A stretch of DNA of 64,000 nt. Source: Thalassotalea sp. ND16A (lineage in GTDB: Bacteria; Pseudomonadota; Gammaproteobacteria; Enterobacterales; Alteromonadaceae). A program made the translations under genes and the position numbers. Below the pieces are notes generated by a model. It had not been told where the DNA came from. It searched no databases and was given only the letters and a program-made list of their open reading frames with translations. Every line of letters begins with the position of its first letter. The first letter of the stretch is position 1. The DNA lies in the NCBI RefSeq assembly GCF_000764205.1, contig NZ_JQDZ01000031.1, positions 1 through 64,000 on the forward strand, given 5' to 3'. Positions 7,644 through 15,990 of this stretch are shown here, in pieces.

Positions 7644-7985
7644 TCTACTACCTAAGTATAAAGGGCAGAGATTCGACACAGCCATCAGTGGCGACAACTA
7701 AAAACTTGTGGTTTTACAATAACATCATGTATTGTATATTTACAAATGATTAAGGCCAGCCAAGGGTGGCAATGAGCTTGAGGGAGGTTAGCTTCTGCAA
7801 GTCGAAGGCAGTCTCGCCATCCCGGCACCTGTTGTTTCGCCCGTTTTTAGCGTTACTAAGTTCACTTAGACGACGAATACCACTATATGGTCTCTCACCT
7901 GTAAAAGACCATATAGTGGCAATTGTGGAACAGGAACAAACTTTCTCGCTTTCACCCCCTCCTTCAATTTCGAGTGCACACAGCT
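7644..7985. other. Intergenic region with a long perfect inverted repeat
   Basis: No convincing gene lies in these 342 bases. A 103-codon open frame on the plus strand (7766-8077) has low-complexity, un-protein-like content and overlaps a better minus-strand frame. The main content is the inverted repeat at 7880-7919. A stretch around 7790-7850 (GTCGAAGGCAG..., TCGCCATCCCGGCACC) may be a decayed repeat, but I cannot place it. Confidence 0.5.
7880..7919. repeat. 14-bp perfect inverted repeat, 12-base loop
   Basis: CCACTATATGGTCT (7880-7893) and AGACCATATAGTGG (7906-7919) are exact reverse complements around a 12-base loop. There is no T-tract on either side, so it is not a simple intrinsic terminator. 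It could be a cruciform, a regulator site or a mobile-element relic. Confidence 0.75.
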
Positions 7986-8156
7986 TTAGTTATACCCCAG
8001 CACAAAACCATAATGGGTATCTTTCTCCGATTCTAAGAGGATTCGAACAAAGCTTTTGCGGATATCATCACGAATGATTTTTCTGGCATTAAATGCCTCT
8101 GCATATTCCGCTTTCTCTTTTATTTGTTCGTTCGATGACTTGCTGATAATTTTCAT
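7986..8156 (-). CDS. Small hypothetical protein (56 aa)
   Basis: An ATG at 8154-8156 opens a 56-codon frame ending TAA at 7986-7988. The product starts MKIISKSSNEQIKEKAEYAE, continues through a basic helix (ARKIIRDDIRKSFVRIL) and ends HYGFVLGYN. It is highly charged with good helix character, and AAGGGTAAG lies a few bases before the ATG as a ribosome-binding site. It follows the YfcC-type carrier gene on the same strand, 70 bases after that gene's stop. I recognise no family. It is too short for a firm call, but composition and start site both favour a real gene over noise. Confidence 0.45.
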   Translation of the reverse strand: MKIISKSSNEQIKEKAEYAEAFNARKIIRDDIRKSFVRILLESEKDTHYGFVLGYN

Positions 8157-8226
8157 TTTTCTTACCCTTACTTAATTATTTGCGTACTTACTTTCACCTT
8201 TAAAGAATGAGAGCCCGTTGTTGTCT

Positions 8227-9663
8227 TTAAAAACCCATATTCACAGAGACTGCGAGTAAGATCATCGCGACAACAATGTAAATGGCCCAAAGGGGTAAAA
8301 TAAACTTTGCCCATTGGGTCCAGCTCACTCTCGCGGTTGCCAAATAAGCCAGTAAAGTTCCAGAAGTCGGAGTCAACATATTGGTAATGCCATTACCAAA
8401 TAAAAACGCGATAACGGTGGTTTGTGGTGACACCCCGGATAATTGACCAATAGGCCCCAAAATCGGCATGCTAACCGCGGCTTGCCCAGAAGTAGAAGGA
8501 ATGAGGAAGTCCAGTAGCAACTGTGAAAAAAACATGCCAATAGCTGAGGTAGTTGGCCCGCTATCATTAATAATCGACATCAGCGAATAGACAACAGTAT
8601 CTAAAATTTGGCCTTTTTCTAAAGTCACGGCAACCGCGGTGGCAACCCCAATTAAAAAACTTGCCATCAGGACTTTTTTCATGCCACTGACAAAGGCATC
8701 GGCCGCAGCACTTGCACCTAAACCACTCATTGCAGAGAGTAAAATACTCAAACCAATGTAATAAGCTGACAAAGCATGGTGCTTCCAATGCCATTCATTA
8801 GATGCGTAAACTAAAAAGCCAATGCCAATCGCCAGCGCCGTTAACATCACAGTATGGCGAAGTGGCAGCTTATCGGAATGAAATTGGATCTCTTTGTCAT
8901 GATCAAATCCCTGGCGTTTAATCATCATTAACACAAAACCAATACCAATGGCTAAAAACACTAAATAAAATAAAAAGCGAACGCCGGCACCACTAAAAAT
9001 TTGTAAGCCCAACAATGGCTGGGCAATGGTCAGGGGTAATGGATTGGTCACTGACGCTAAATAACCGGCTTTGACCGATACCGCGACAATGGCAAAACCA
9101 ATAATACGCGACATGCCCAGACGATTAGCCATGGCCACCATAAGTGGGATCACCAGCAGGTACTCAGAAGCCAGACCTAAAAATGTACTGCCGGCAGAAA
9201 GTACCAGCATTAAGGTGATAACGAGCACATAAATATTACCTTTTACCAGGCTTAATAATCGTTCAAGTCCTAAATCTATGGTGCCCGCTTTGCTCATAAT
9301 ACCGAACAAACCGCCGATGATCAGCACCATAAAAATAAGGCCAGCCCCCCTTTCCAGTCCTTCAGGAATGGACATTAAGACTCCGCTAATACTGACGGGA
9401 TAGGCGAGATCGTCACTCGTTGTCTGTTTTTGAAAAAGCACACTTTCCATCGAAACGTCTTTGTCCATTACCTGATAAGTATTTGGCACGACAATGGCAC
9501 CGTTACGCTCGTAGCGACCGGAATCGATCACATAAGACATACACATTGCCAGCAATAAAATGCCAAGCAAGATGATGATAGGGTTCACGGTTTTGTGTTC
9601 TTTCTCAGGCATCGAAATATGCGCATGAGAAATCTCGTTCACGGGATGTTTTTCAGCAGACAT
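8227..9663 (-). CDS. YfcC/DcuC-family carrier, probably for dicarboxylates or amino acids
   Basis: Inner-membrane secondary transporter of about 478 residues with 11-13 hydrophobic segments. Family hallmarks include the region LERGAGLIFMVLIIGGLFGI, the polar re-entrant-like STFLGLASEYLLVIPLMVA and, near the C-terminus, DFLIPSTSGQAAVSMPILGP followed by GNGITNMLTPTSGTLLAYLA, as in the C4-dicarboxylate/YfcC group. The start is set at ATG 9663 because AAGGAGAGCAAT directly precedes it; an in-frame start 14 codons earlier lacks this. It follows the N-formylglutamate amidohydrolase gene closely, so the transported solute is probably an amino acid or its acyl derivative; that is inference. Confidence 0.82.
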   Translation of the reverse strand: MSAEKHPVNEISHAHISMPEKEHKTVNPIIILLGILLLAMCMSYVIDSGRYERNGAIVVPNTYQVMDKDVSMESVLFQKQTTSDDLAYPVSISGVLMSIPEGLERGAGLIFMVLIIGGLFGIMSKAGTIDLGLERLLSLVKGNIYVLVITLMLVLSAGSTFLGLASEYLLVIPLMVAMANRLGMSRIIGFAIVAVSVKAGYLASVTNPLPLTIAQPLLGLQIFSGAGVRFLFYLVFLAIGIGFVLMMIKRQGFDHDKEIQFHSDKLPLRHTVMLTALAIGIGFLVYASNEWHWKHHALSAYYIGLSILLSAMSGLGASAAADAFVSGMKKVLMASFLIGVATAVAVTLEKGQILDTVVYSLMSIINDSGPTTSAIGMFFSQLLLDFLIPSTSGQAAVSMPILGPIGQLSGVSPQTTVIAFLFGNGITNMLTPTSGTLLAYLATARVSWTQWAKFILPLWAIYIVVAMILLAVSVNMGF

Positions 9664-9707
9664 ATTGCTCTCCTTAAAGGGTGTGGTTGCGCTATTCATG
9701 ATCAAAC

Positions 9708-10550
9708 TTAAATGTTGCTACTAACGTATTTCGCGATATCATTCGCCACGCTGGTCAAATCTTTTTTAAAATTGAAATAGTTATCGTTAAGGGTAAATTC
9801 TTTTTCATTCATATACAGCGCTCTGTTAATTTCAATTTGCATGCTGTGTCGGTTTGCTTTTACGTTACTGTAATGAGTGATCAAATAGCCGCCTTTATAA
9901 GGATCGTTTCGTACCACATTATAGCCAAGGTTAACAAAAGCCTGTTCAACAACCTCAACAAATTCGGCTCCGGCGCATAGGCCATCATTATCACCCAGAA
10001 TGATATCCGGGCGACTGGCGCCGCTATCGATGTTCATCGCATTGCCTTTCGATTTCATCGAATGACAATCGATATGCCATACCGCGCCAAACTGACTATG
10101 CAGTTGCTCAAGCGTTGTTGCTAATGTTTGATGATATGGCTGGTAATAACTGGCAATTCGTTGTTCCACTTCAGCTCTGGTTAGTGGTTGCTGATACATA
10201 GCGACATCAGGTAAAGCGTAGCGGCGAATCAGCCCCATACCGCGTTCACTGTATTTAGTTGGCTGACAACCTTGCCAGGGGGAATCTACCAAGGCCGGGT
10301 CGATATCGTTAGGGGCTCTGTTTGGGTCAATGTACATCCGGGAAAAATTCGCATGCAATAAATGCCCGCCAATTGCTACCACATCTTGCCAAAGATGTTC
10401 AATAAACGCATCCCAACCAGTTTTTAATTGCGCCGCGGAAGCGTTTGATTGAAAATCTGTTGGCACATGAATACCGCTATGAGGAGAATCAAAGACTAAA
10501 GGTAAACAGTCTTTTTCTGCTGGCGATAAAAGTGTAAATGGTGATTTCAT
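9708..10550 (-). CDS. N-formylglutamate amidohydrolase family protein
   Basis: Hydrolase of about 280 residues in the HutG/FGase family, which releases formate from N-formyl-glutamate and related acyl amino acids in the cytoplasm. Conserved pieces are DSPHSGIHVPTDF (near residue 20), YIDPNRAPNDIDP (near 65), WHIDCHSMKSKG (near 155, metal/substrate His) and a late QIEINRALYM. The start is taken at ATG 10550 (MKSPFTLL); an upstream TTG adds six residues. No hutHUI genes are present, so a classical histidine pathway is not supported here. It lies between a TonB-dependent receptor and a carrier on the same strand, which suggests a scavenging pathway for a formylated or acylated amino acid. Confidence 0.82.
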   Translation of the reverse strand: MKSPFTLLSPAEKDCLPLVFDSPHSGIHVPTDFQSNASAAQLKTGWDAFIEHLWQDVVAIGGHLLHANFSRMYIDPNRAPNDIDPALVDSPWQGCQPTKYSERGMGLIRRYALPDVAMYQQPLTRAEVEQRIASYYQPYHQTLATTLEQLHSQFGAVWHIDCHSMKSKGNAMNIDSGASRPDIILGDNDGLCAGAEFVEVVEQAFVNLGYNVVRNDPYKGGYLITHYSNVKANRHSMQIEINRALYMNEKEFTLNDNYFNFKKDLTSVANDIAKYVSSNI

Positions 10551-10625
10551 CTTATTAATTACCCACAAAATATTGGAAAGGGAAATGTGCCTGCCAAATG
10601 ACAGGCCACAGATTCACACTAAGAT

Positions 10626-13343
10626 TTATAATTTATAATCCACTTGTACGAAGAAAAATCGTCCAATAGGGTCATAGGTATTTTGATCAAAGTTAATATT
10701 TTTGTTGGTAAAAGACGATGGTGGCTGCTTATCGGCAACATTATTAATGCCAAGTTTGAATGATAAGCCATTGTCAAAATGATAACCGCCAGAAATATTG
10801 TGATAGGTCACCGAGCCGATATCTCTGGGCTCATTGCTTACCATTTCTGTGGTGCCGCCAATGTATCGCGCACTGTAGGCAGCAAACCAATCGTTGTGTT
10901 TCCAACTAGCCGATAGTGCGCCACGCCATTCTGGGTACGATTCTCTTGATGCTGCGGTGCCGACCAAGTCTACTTCCTGGGTACTGCCATCCGATAATGT
11001 TGAAACTTCGGTCAGTTCATTCAGTTTCGAAACGTTAACCGAAAAATCCCATTCGCCAGTTTGGTTTGCCATGCCGTATTTCATCACCACATCCATGCCA
11101 CTGACGCTTGTTTTATTAATATTCACCGGACCATCTACAATATTATCAATTTCACCAAGGCTATTACGGGTGATCACCTCACAATTTTTATTGGTGTAAG
11201 CACATAAGTCTAAAATGTTTTGTGAACCAAATTCACTGATGGTGTTGTCGATATCTATGTCATACCAGTCAACCGTGATGCTAAAATCATCGAAGAACGT
11301 CGGCATGTAAATTAAACCAAACGAGGTGTTTTCTGATGTTTCCGGCTGCAATAAGTTATTTCCGCCGGTGGTGATTTGCACGTTGCTATCTTCTTGCTGA
11401 TAGCTTTCAGGCACACCGGTACAACCCGGTAAGCTTTTATCTTCGGCACAAGGGTCGACTACCGGATTAAACGTTACTCGTTGGCCTTCAAACAGTTCTA
11501 ATATCGATGGCGCCCGAAAGCCTTCGGCCCATGTTCCTCGAAAAGAAAGTCCCTCTGTCGGTGTATATAACACGCCGGCTTTACTGTTGGTGGTGCTACC
11601 AAAGGTGCTGTAATCGGAATATCGGGTCGCTAAGCTTAATTCCAGGTATTCGGCCATAGGCTCACCCTCGAGCAATGGCACACTTAACTCAATATAGGCT
11701 TCTTTCAAATCGTATTCACCCACAGTACCCAAGCGCGGAGACGATGATGTGGTGCGATAGGAATTAAGTCGTGGTGCCGAGCTAATGACACTGTCAGGGG
11801 TGTCTTCGCCTTTCTCTTTACGATATTCGATACCGACAGCCATGGCTAAATCACCCGCAGGTAATTCAAAAAGAAACCCGGTTGCATTCAGGGTAAAATC
11901 TACCTGGCTCGCTTCATTTTTATCATGGCCGGTAAAGTTAATGTAGTTCACCATATCGTCAGTTAACGGATTGAACAGGTTAACAGGCACACAACCAACA
12001 GCGAGATCGGAAACATCGCCCTCAATATCTGAGGTATCACAAGCACGCAAGCCCAATGCCAATTTGTCTAGATGCATTTGATTATTTGAGGTAAATTCAC
12101 CTTTGTTTTGCGCCCAGGATAAGTAGGCGTCCCAACTCCAATCGTTGCCTACTTCACCATCCAGACCAATGCCCAATCGAGTGGTCTCAACATCTTGCGC
12201 GTTTACCCGATAACCATTATCTCTAAAGAATGCACTATGACGGAAATCACTGCCCGAAAATTCAACGCCAAAAGGGTTTACCGAAGGATCGTTGGCAATG
12301 CTAAAACCACGGCTGCCTCTTACGGCTGAAAGAGCCTCTGAAAATTGTTGATCCGATTTACGTTGATTGTATAACGCTTCAATTCTTAGGTTAACGTTGT
12401 CAAAAGGAACCAACGCTTGAGCATACAAGGCGGTGCGTTCACTGGGTCCAACAACGTAATTATTGTAATAACGATTATATTTGTCATCACTTGTCGTTGC
12501 CCGCCAATTTGAGATGTCTGAACCGTCAATCCCAGCATCTCGGGTTATGCCGCCTGCTGGCACATCGAAATCGACAATACCGGCTAAACCGTCCTCTCTA
12601 AATAGTCCTTCCGGTGTTGCTGACGTTAGGCCATTAAGTGGTACCGCGGTTAATGCTCTATCTTGAGTATACACTGGCTTTTGGTCTGAATAACTGGCGG
12701 CAAACATCAGGTTGCTGTCGCCAAAATCTTTGCCCCATAATAGATCAAGGTTAACCGATTCACGATCTCCCTCCGATGATTGCCCGTAATAGGTTTTAAT
12801 CTTGGTACCAACAAAGTCAGAATGGGTGTAAATATTTACCACACCGGCAATGGCATCGGCACCATAAATGGCAGTTGCTCCGTCTTGTAGCACTTCAACG
12901 CGATTGACAATGGCTTGCGGAATGGTATTCATATCGACAAAATCACGAAAACCACGAGTACCGGCACCGTTTACCCAGCGCTGGCCATTAACCAGAACAA
13001 GGGATCTATTCGCACCAAGGTTACGTAAGTTCAGGCTACTGGTACCATGACTGGTACCGGATGAACCATTGCCATTTAGACTAGAGCCTACCGATGGCAA
13101 TGTTTGTAGCACCTCGCCTAACGATAACGAGCCGGTTTGATTTAATGCTTCCGCATCTAGATCTTGCACCGGACTAGGGGTTTCTCTTTGGCGCTTAATT
13201 CTAGAACCAGTTACGGCAATAACTTCCATGTCTTGGTTTACTTCTTCACTTTCTTCGGCGGAAAAAACAGGGCCAGTACCAAAGGTACAGGCACTGATTA
13301 TTGCTATTGCGATGGCTGATTTTCGGAACATTTGCGTATTCAT
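10626..13343 (-). CDS. TonB-dependent outer-membrane receptor
   Basis: A 905-residue energy-coupled receptor. A signal peptide (KSAIAIAIISACTFGTGPVFSA) is followed by the plug domain with VIAVTGSRIKRQ, SSLNLRNLGANRSLVLVNGQR and VEVLQDGATAIYGADAIAGVVNI (about residues 40-170), then a beta-barrel with typical plug-barrel repeats and the receptor motif FRAPSILELFEG near residue 608. It ends in DPIGRFFFVQVDYKL, an aromatic-alternating last strand. Receptors with RIKR-type plugs in Alteromonadales often import peptides or glycans. With the amidohydrolase and carrier downstream on the same strand and a LysR gene diverging upstream, it is probably the outer-membrane entry for the same nutrient. The ligand is unknown. 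Confidence 0.92.
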   Translation of the reverse strand: MNTQMFRKSAIAIAIISACTFGTGPVFSAEESEEVNQDMEVIAVTGSRIKRQRETPSPVQDLDAEALNQTGSLSLGEVLQTLPSVGSSLNGNGSSGTSHGTSSLNLRNLGANRSLVLVNGQRWVNGAGTRGFRDFVDMNTIPQAIVNRVEVLQDGATAIYGADAIAGVVNIYTHSDFVGTKIKTYYGQSSEGDRESVNLDLLWGKDFGDSNLMFAASYSDQKPVYTQDRALTAVPLNGLTSATPEGLFREDGLAGIVDFDVPAGGITRDAGIDGSDISNWRATTSDDKYNRYYNNYVVGPSERTALYAQALVPFDNVNLRIEALYNQRKSDQQFSEALSAVRGSRGFSIANDPSVNPFGVEFSGSDFRHSAFFRDNGYRVNAQDVETTRLGIGLDGEVGNDWSWDAYLSWAQNKGEFTSNNQMHLDKLALGLRACDTSDIEGDVSDLAVGCVPVNLFNPLTDDMVNYINFTGHDKNEASQVDFTLNATGFLFELPAGDLAMAVGIEYRKEKGEDTPDSVISSAPRLNSYRTTSSSPRLGTVGEYDLKEAYIELSVPLLEGEPMAEYLELSLATRYSDYSTFGSTTNSKAGVLYTPTEGLSFRGTWAEGFRAPSILELFEGQRVTFNPVVDPCAEDKSLPGCTGVPESYQQEDSNVQITTGGNNLLQPETSENTSFGLIYMPTFFDDFSITVDWYDIDIDNTISEFGSQNILDLCAYTNKNCEVITRNSLGEIDNIVDGPVNINKTSVSGMDVVMKYGMANQTGEWDFSVNVSKLNELTEVSTLSDGSTQEVDLVGTAASRESYPEWRGALSASWKHNDWFAAYSARYIGGTTEMVSNEPRDIGSVTYHNISGGYHFDNGLSFKLGINNVADKQPPSSFTNKNINFDQNTYDPIGRFFFVQVDYKL

Positions 13344-13483
13344 CTCACTCTCTCCAAGCTCTCATTATCAATTGAAACAATTATTCTGTGTATTTCTTAC
13401 ACTTTACAATTATTGCAACTTTATGCAATATTATGAAAAAAACTCATTAGTACATAACAATTTGTTATGGAGTGGAGAGTGAC

Positions 13484-14398
13484 ATGACAACACCGACTAG
13501 CAACATTAGCATCAAAAGTTTAGAAGCATTCAGGGCGATTATTCAGACCGGCTCTGCCACGGCGGCTGCCAAACAGCTGGGTTTAACCCAACCCGGCATT
13601 AGCCGATTGCTGGCGCTATTGGAAGAGCATATTGGCTTTCAGTTATTTTACCGGGAGAAAGGTCGATTAATTCCAAGTGATGAAGCCTTGGCACTTATCA
13701 AAGAAGTTGAACTAACACTAACCAGCGTCGATAGGATATCTCTGCTGGCACAAAATATTTTCAAATCTAACCTCGGTTTATTAAAAATTGTCGCGCCGAA
13801 CAGTTTTATTGCCGGACCGCTTGCCGATGTGGTAGAAAGCTTTTTAACAGACCATCCGCAGGTCAATATCAGTTTAGATACCCACAGCCCTGAACGAGCG
13901 AGAGAAATCGTCGCTCATCGTTCAGCAGATTGTGGTTTTATACAGCTCCCAGAGAGTCATCCAGGGCTAATATGTGAAAGCATAATTACCAATGGCACGG
14001 TTTGCGCTATAGCTCGTGATCATAAACTGGCCAAACTAAAAAAAATTCAGCCGAGTGATCTGCAAAATGAAAATTTAATTCTTTTAGGAAAAGGTCGCTA
14101 TTCCAGACTGCAAATAGAGAATATATTTCGGCAAAAAAATGTACGTATGCGGGTAAAAGTAGAAACTCATACGGTGGCCATAGCCTGTACGTTCGCCAAG
14201 AGAAATATTGGCATCGCCATTGTTAACGAATTACTGGCGAAACAATACGAAGAAGAAGGGTTAGTTCTGGTGCCCTTTCATCCGCAGATCAAACATGAAT
14301 ATGGATTTATAACCTCTGCCCATGCCCCGATGAACAGGCTTACTCAGTCTTTTTATCAACATTGTATGAACTACTTTCAACAAGAAATAAGCGAATAA
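13484..14398 (+). CDS. LysR-type transcriptional regulator
   Basis: A DNA-binding regulator of about 304 residues. The N-terminal winged helix-turn-helix is clear: SLEAFRAIIQTGSATAAAKQ, then LTQPGISRLLALLEEHIGFQLFYREKGRLIPS, and after it a periplasmic-binding-protein-like effector domain (about 90-295). The start is placed at ATG 13484, 3-4 bases behind GGAGAGTG; the in-frame ATG at 13472 overlaps that site. It is transcribed away from the TonB-receptor gene across a 140-base region, the usual LysR layout, so it probably controls the receptor-hydrolase-carrier set in response to the imported compound. Confidence 0.9.
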   Translation: MTTPTSNISIKSLEAFRAIIQTGSATAAAKQLGLTQPGISRLLALLEEHIGFQLFYREKGRLIPSDEALALIKEVELTLTSVDRISLLAQNIFKSNLGLLKIVAPNSFIAGPLADVVESFLTDHPQVNISLDTHSPERAREIVAHRSADCGFIQLPESHPGLICESIITNGTVCAIARDHKLAKLKKIQPSDLQNENLILLGKGRYSRLQIENIFRQKNVRMRVKVETHTVAIACTFAKRNIGIAIVNELLAKQYEEEGLVLVPFHPQIKHEYGFITSAHAPMNRLTQSFYQHCMNYFQQEISE

Positions 14399-14399
14399 A

Positions 14400-14439
14400 A
14401 CCAATCTGCATAAAGAATGAGTCACTCTGCGATTGGTAT
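14400..14439. repeat. Dispersed ACCAATC...GATTGGT palindromic repeat
   Basis: ACCAATCTGCA (14400-14410) and TGCGATTGGTAT (from 14428) form an imperfect hairpin between the convergent LysR and dapA genes. The same ATACCAA/TTGGTAT ends recur at 15421-15470, 31527-31541 and 31646-31659, so it is one of a dispersed family common in Alteromonadales intergenic DNA. It may also terminate transcription. Confidence 0.6.
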
Positions 14440-14482
14440 AAAGCCTTTCCCGTTGAAAGTTTAAAATTTATTTGTCTGAATT

Positions 14483-15397
14483 TTAGTTAACTGCTCGAAG
14501 CGCCGAGCGGCTTTGACATAACCATTCGGTTATCGCAGAATCTGCAGCCGTTACTGCGGCATCGCACTCAAGTTCTAAATGAGTGAGTGGCGCACGTAAA
14601 ACTGGCGTATTGATCACTGCCTGCTTGTGCATTAATACTTTAACCGGGATAGGATTTGACACTTCAAACAATGAATTAATGGCGTTATACCAGGTTGGAA
14701 ATAATTCGTCGCTGTAACCGGCTAGAGCTTTTTCTACGTATAAATTGGTCGCCTCAGGCCAGGCATTGGCACAGACAGAAACTAATCCAACCGCACCAGC
14801 CGATGCCAAATACGGCATTAACGCATCTTCACCCGAATACATTTTCAGTTGCGGCGCGGCTTCAACAAAGCCTAAAAACTCATTGATATCACCACTGGCT
14901 TCTTTTAATGCCCATAAGTTTTTGTGATTTGCCAAGTTTTTCACGGTTTGTTTTGGAATACTCACCCCAGAGCGAGACGGTACGTTATATAGCATACAAG
15001 GAAATTTTGCCGCATCCATTAACGCTGAAAACCATTGGCTTTGGCCAACCACACCAGGCTTGGCATACAATGGCACCGTTAATAAATAACAATCGATTGG
15101 CAATTCATTGCAAGCGTTAATCCATGCCGTTTGCGCTGGTAAATTGGCACCGCCCACCGACACCATCAATGGTACTTGTGGTTTTAACTCACAAATAAAT
15201 TTAACAATTCTTAATTGTTCTTCTTGCTCAATGGCCAGACCTTCGCCGGTGCTGCCACAAATCAAAATACCATTGCCAGCTTGTTGCTGGTCATCAACTA
15301 TTTTTGCCAAAGAGTCGTAATCTACCGCGCCATGTTGATCGAACGGGGTGATTAACGCTGTCCATACATAAAAATCATTAAGTTGAAAAGTTGCCAT
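14483..15397 (-). CDS. dapA: 4-hydroxy-tetrahydrodipicolinate synthase (DapA)
   Basis: Condenses pyruvate with aspartate semialdehyde, the first committed step of diaminopimelate/lysine synthesis, in the cytoplasm. The 304-residue TIM-barrel has the family motifs: ALITPFDQHGAVDYDSL, the pyruvate-binding GSTGEG (near residue 47), YNVPSRSGV with the catalytic Tyr (near 138) and LKEASGD with the Schiff-base Lys (near 166). The start is taken at ATG 15397 (MATFQLND); an upstream in-frame frame to 15448 lies inside the leader hairpin. A lysine riboswitch lies about 180 bases upstream on the same strand, which supports a biosynthetic role rather than a sialic-acid or sugar aldolase function. Confidence 0.88.
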   Translation of the reverse strand: MATFQLNDFYVWTALITPFDQHGAVDYDSLAKIVDDQQQAGNGILICGSTGEGLAIEQEEQLRIVKFICELKPQVPLMVSVGGANLPAQTAWINACNELPIDCYLLTVPLYAKPGVVGQSQWFSALMDAAKFPCMLYNVPSRSGVSIPKQTVKNLANHKNLWALKEASGDINEFLGFVEAAPQLKMYSGEDALMPYLASAGAVGLVSVCANAWPEATNLYVEKALAGYSDELFPTWYNAINSLFEVSNPIPVKVLMHKQAVINTPVLRAPLTHLELECDAAVTAADSAITEWLCQSRSALRAVN

Positions 15398-15420
15398 GTT
15401 AAATCTCTTTACTGCTAGTG

Positions 15421-15470
15421 ATACCAAATTGACTCGTTGTTCGCTCATTTTGAATGAAGCAAATTGGTAT
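15421..15470 (-). repeat. Hairpin of the ATACCAA...TTGGTAT family in the dapA leader
   Basis: ATACCAAATTG (15421-15431) pairs with CAAATTGGTAT (15460-15470) with one mismatch. It stands between the riboswitch aptamer and the dapA start codon, ending 24 bases before the ATG, so it is part of the leader RNA and could influence translation. Confidence 0.55.
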
Positions 15471-15576
15471 GCGAGGCAAATGCCGTTAATTGCCGCGCAT
15501 TGTACCAGTATTTAAATATTGATATTAGTATTTGAGACAAGTAGAAAGGACAGGAATTCACGCGTTAAGCGTCAAT

Positions 15577-15773
15577 ACCAGAAGCTCTCCACTTAAACCA
15601 AATAAACCCTTAAGGGTATCGTTAAGTGACAGCCGACGGGATTCAACCCAATCGTCCGACAACAGTATTACCTTATGACTGTCATCTCGGCGTTAATCCC
15701 CCTGGTTACCTGTCTACGGGGTGAGGCCCCTCGAGATAACTGCCTGGTTAACGCTCCTCTTCTGCTCCCCGTT
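15577..15773 (-). promoter_or_regulatory. Lysine riboswitch (L-box) controlling dapA
   Basis: Read on the minus strand, this segment carries the conserved lysine-aptamer blocks in order: GCAGAAGAGGAGCG (5' P1 and core, 15754-15767), ACGCCGAGATGACAG, TTGGGTTGAATCCCGTCGG followed by CTGTCAC, and GTGGAGAGCTTCTGG (3' core and P1, about 15579-15593). CAGAAG at the 5' end pairs with CTTCTG at the 3' end to close P1. The blocks and spacing match the lysine aptamer of enterobacterial lysC leaders as I remember it. Lysine binding would lower expression of the dapA gene downstream. No intrinsic-terminator T-tract follows the aptamer, so control is more likely at translation or RNA decay. Confidence 0.88.
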
Positions 15774-15990
15774 AATGAAATTAATGAGGATTCAATGGCG
15801 GTTATTTAATCATTTCTTCATTGATATTGCAATCAATGAGTCCACATTGCGTTAGTCATATTAGGAATTAGTTATCGTTAAATACAAATTAAGCTCAGAT
15901 TGATAAATATTTTCTTTACTAATCTCTGCTTAATTAAGAAAATAGCCATAATCCAATTCGCCGTTATCACTGAAGCTGAGTAATTTAACC
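15774..15990. other. Divergent promoter region between dapA riboswitch and rsmC
   Basis: AT-rich DNA that must hold the promoters for the riboswitch transcript (minus strand) and for rsmC (plus strand). I see no distinctive operator. Confidence 0.4.

Noticed and set aside
7766-8077. 103-codon plus-strand frame
   Set aside because: It spans the 14-bp inverted repeat, has Ser/Pro-rich low-complexity content and overlaps a better minus-strand small gene.
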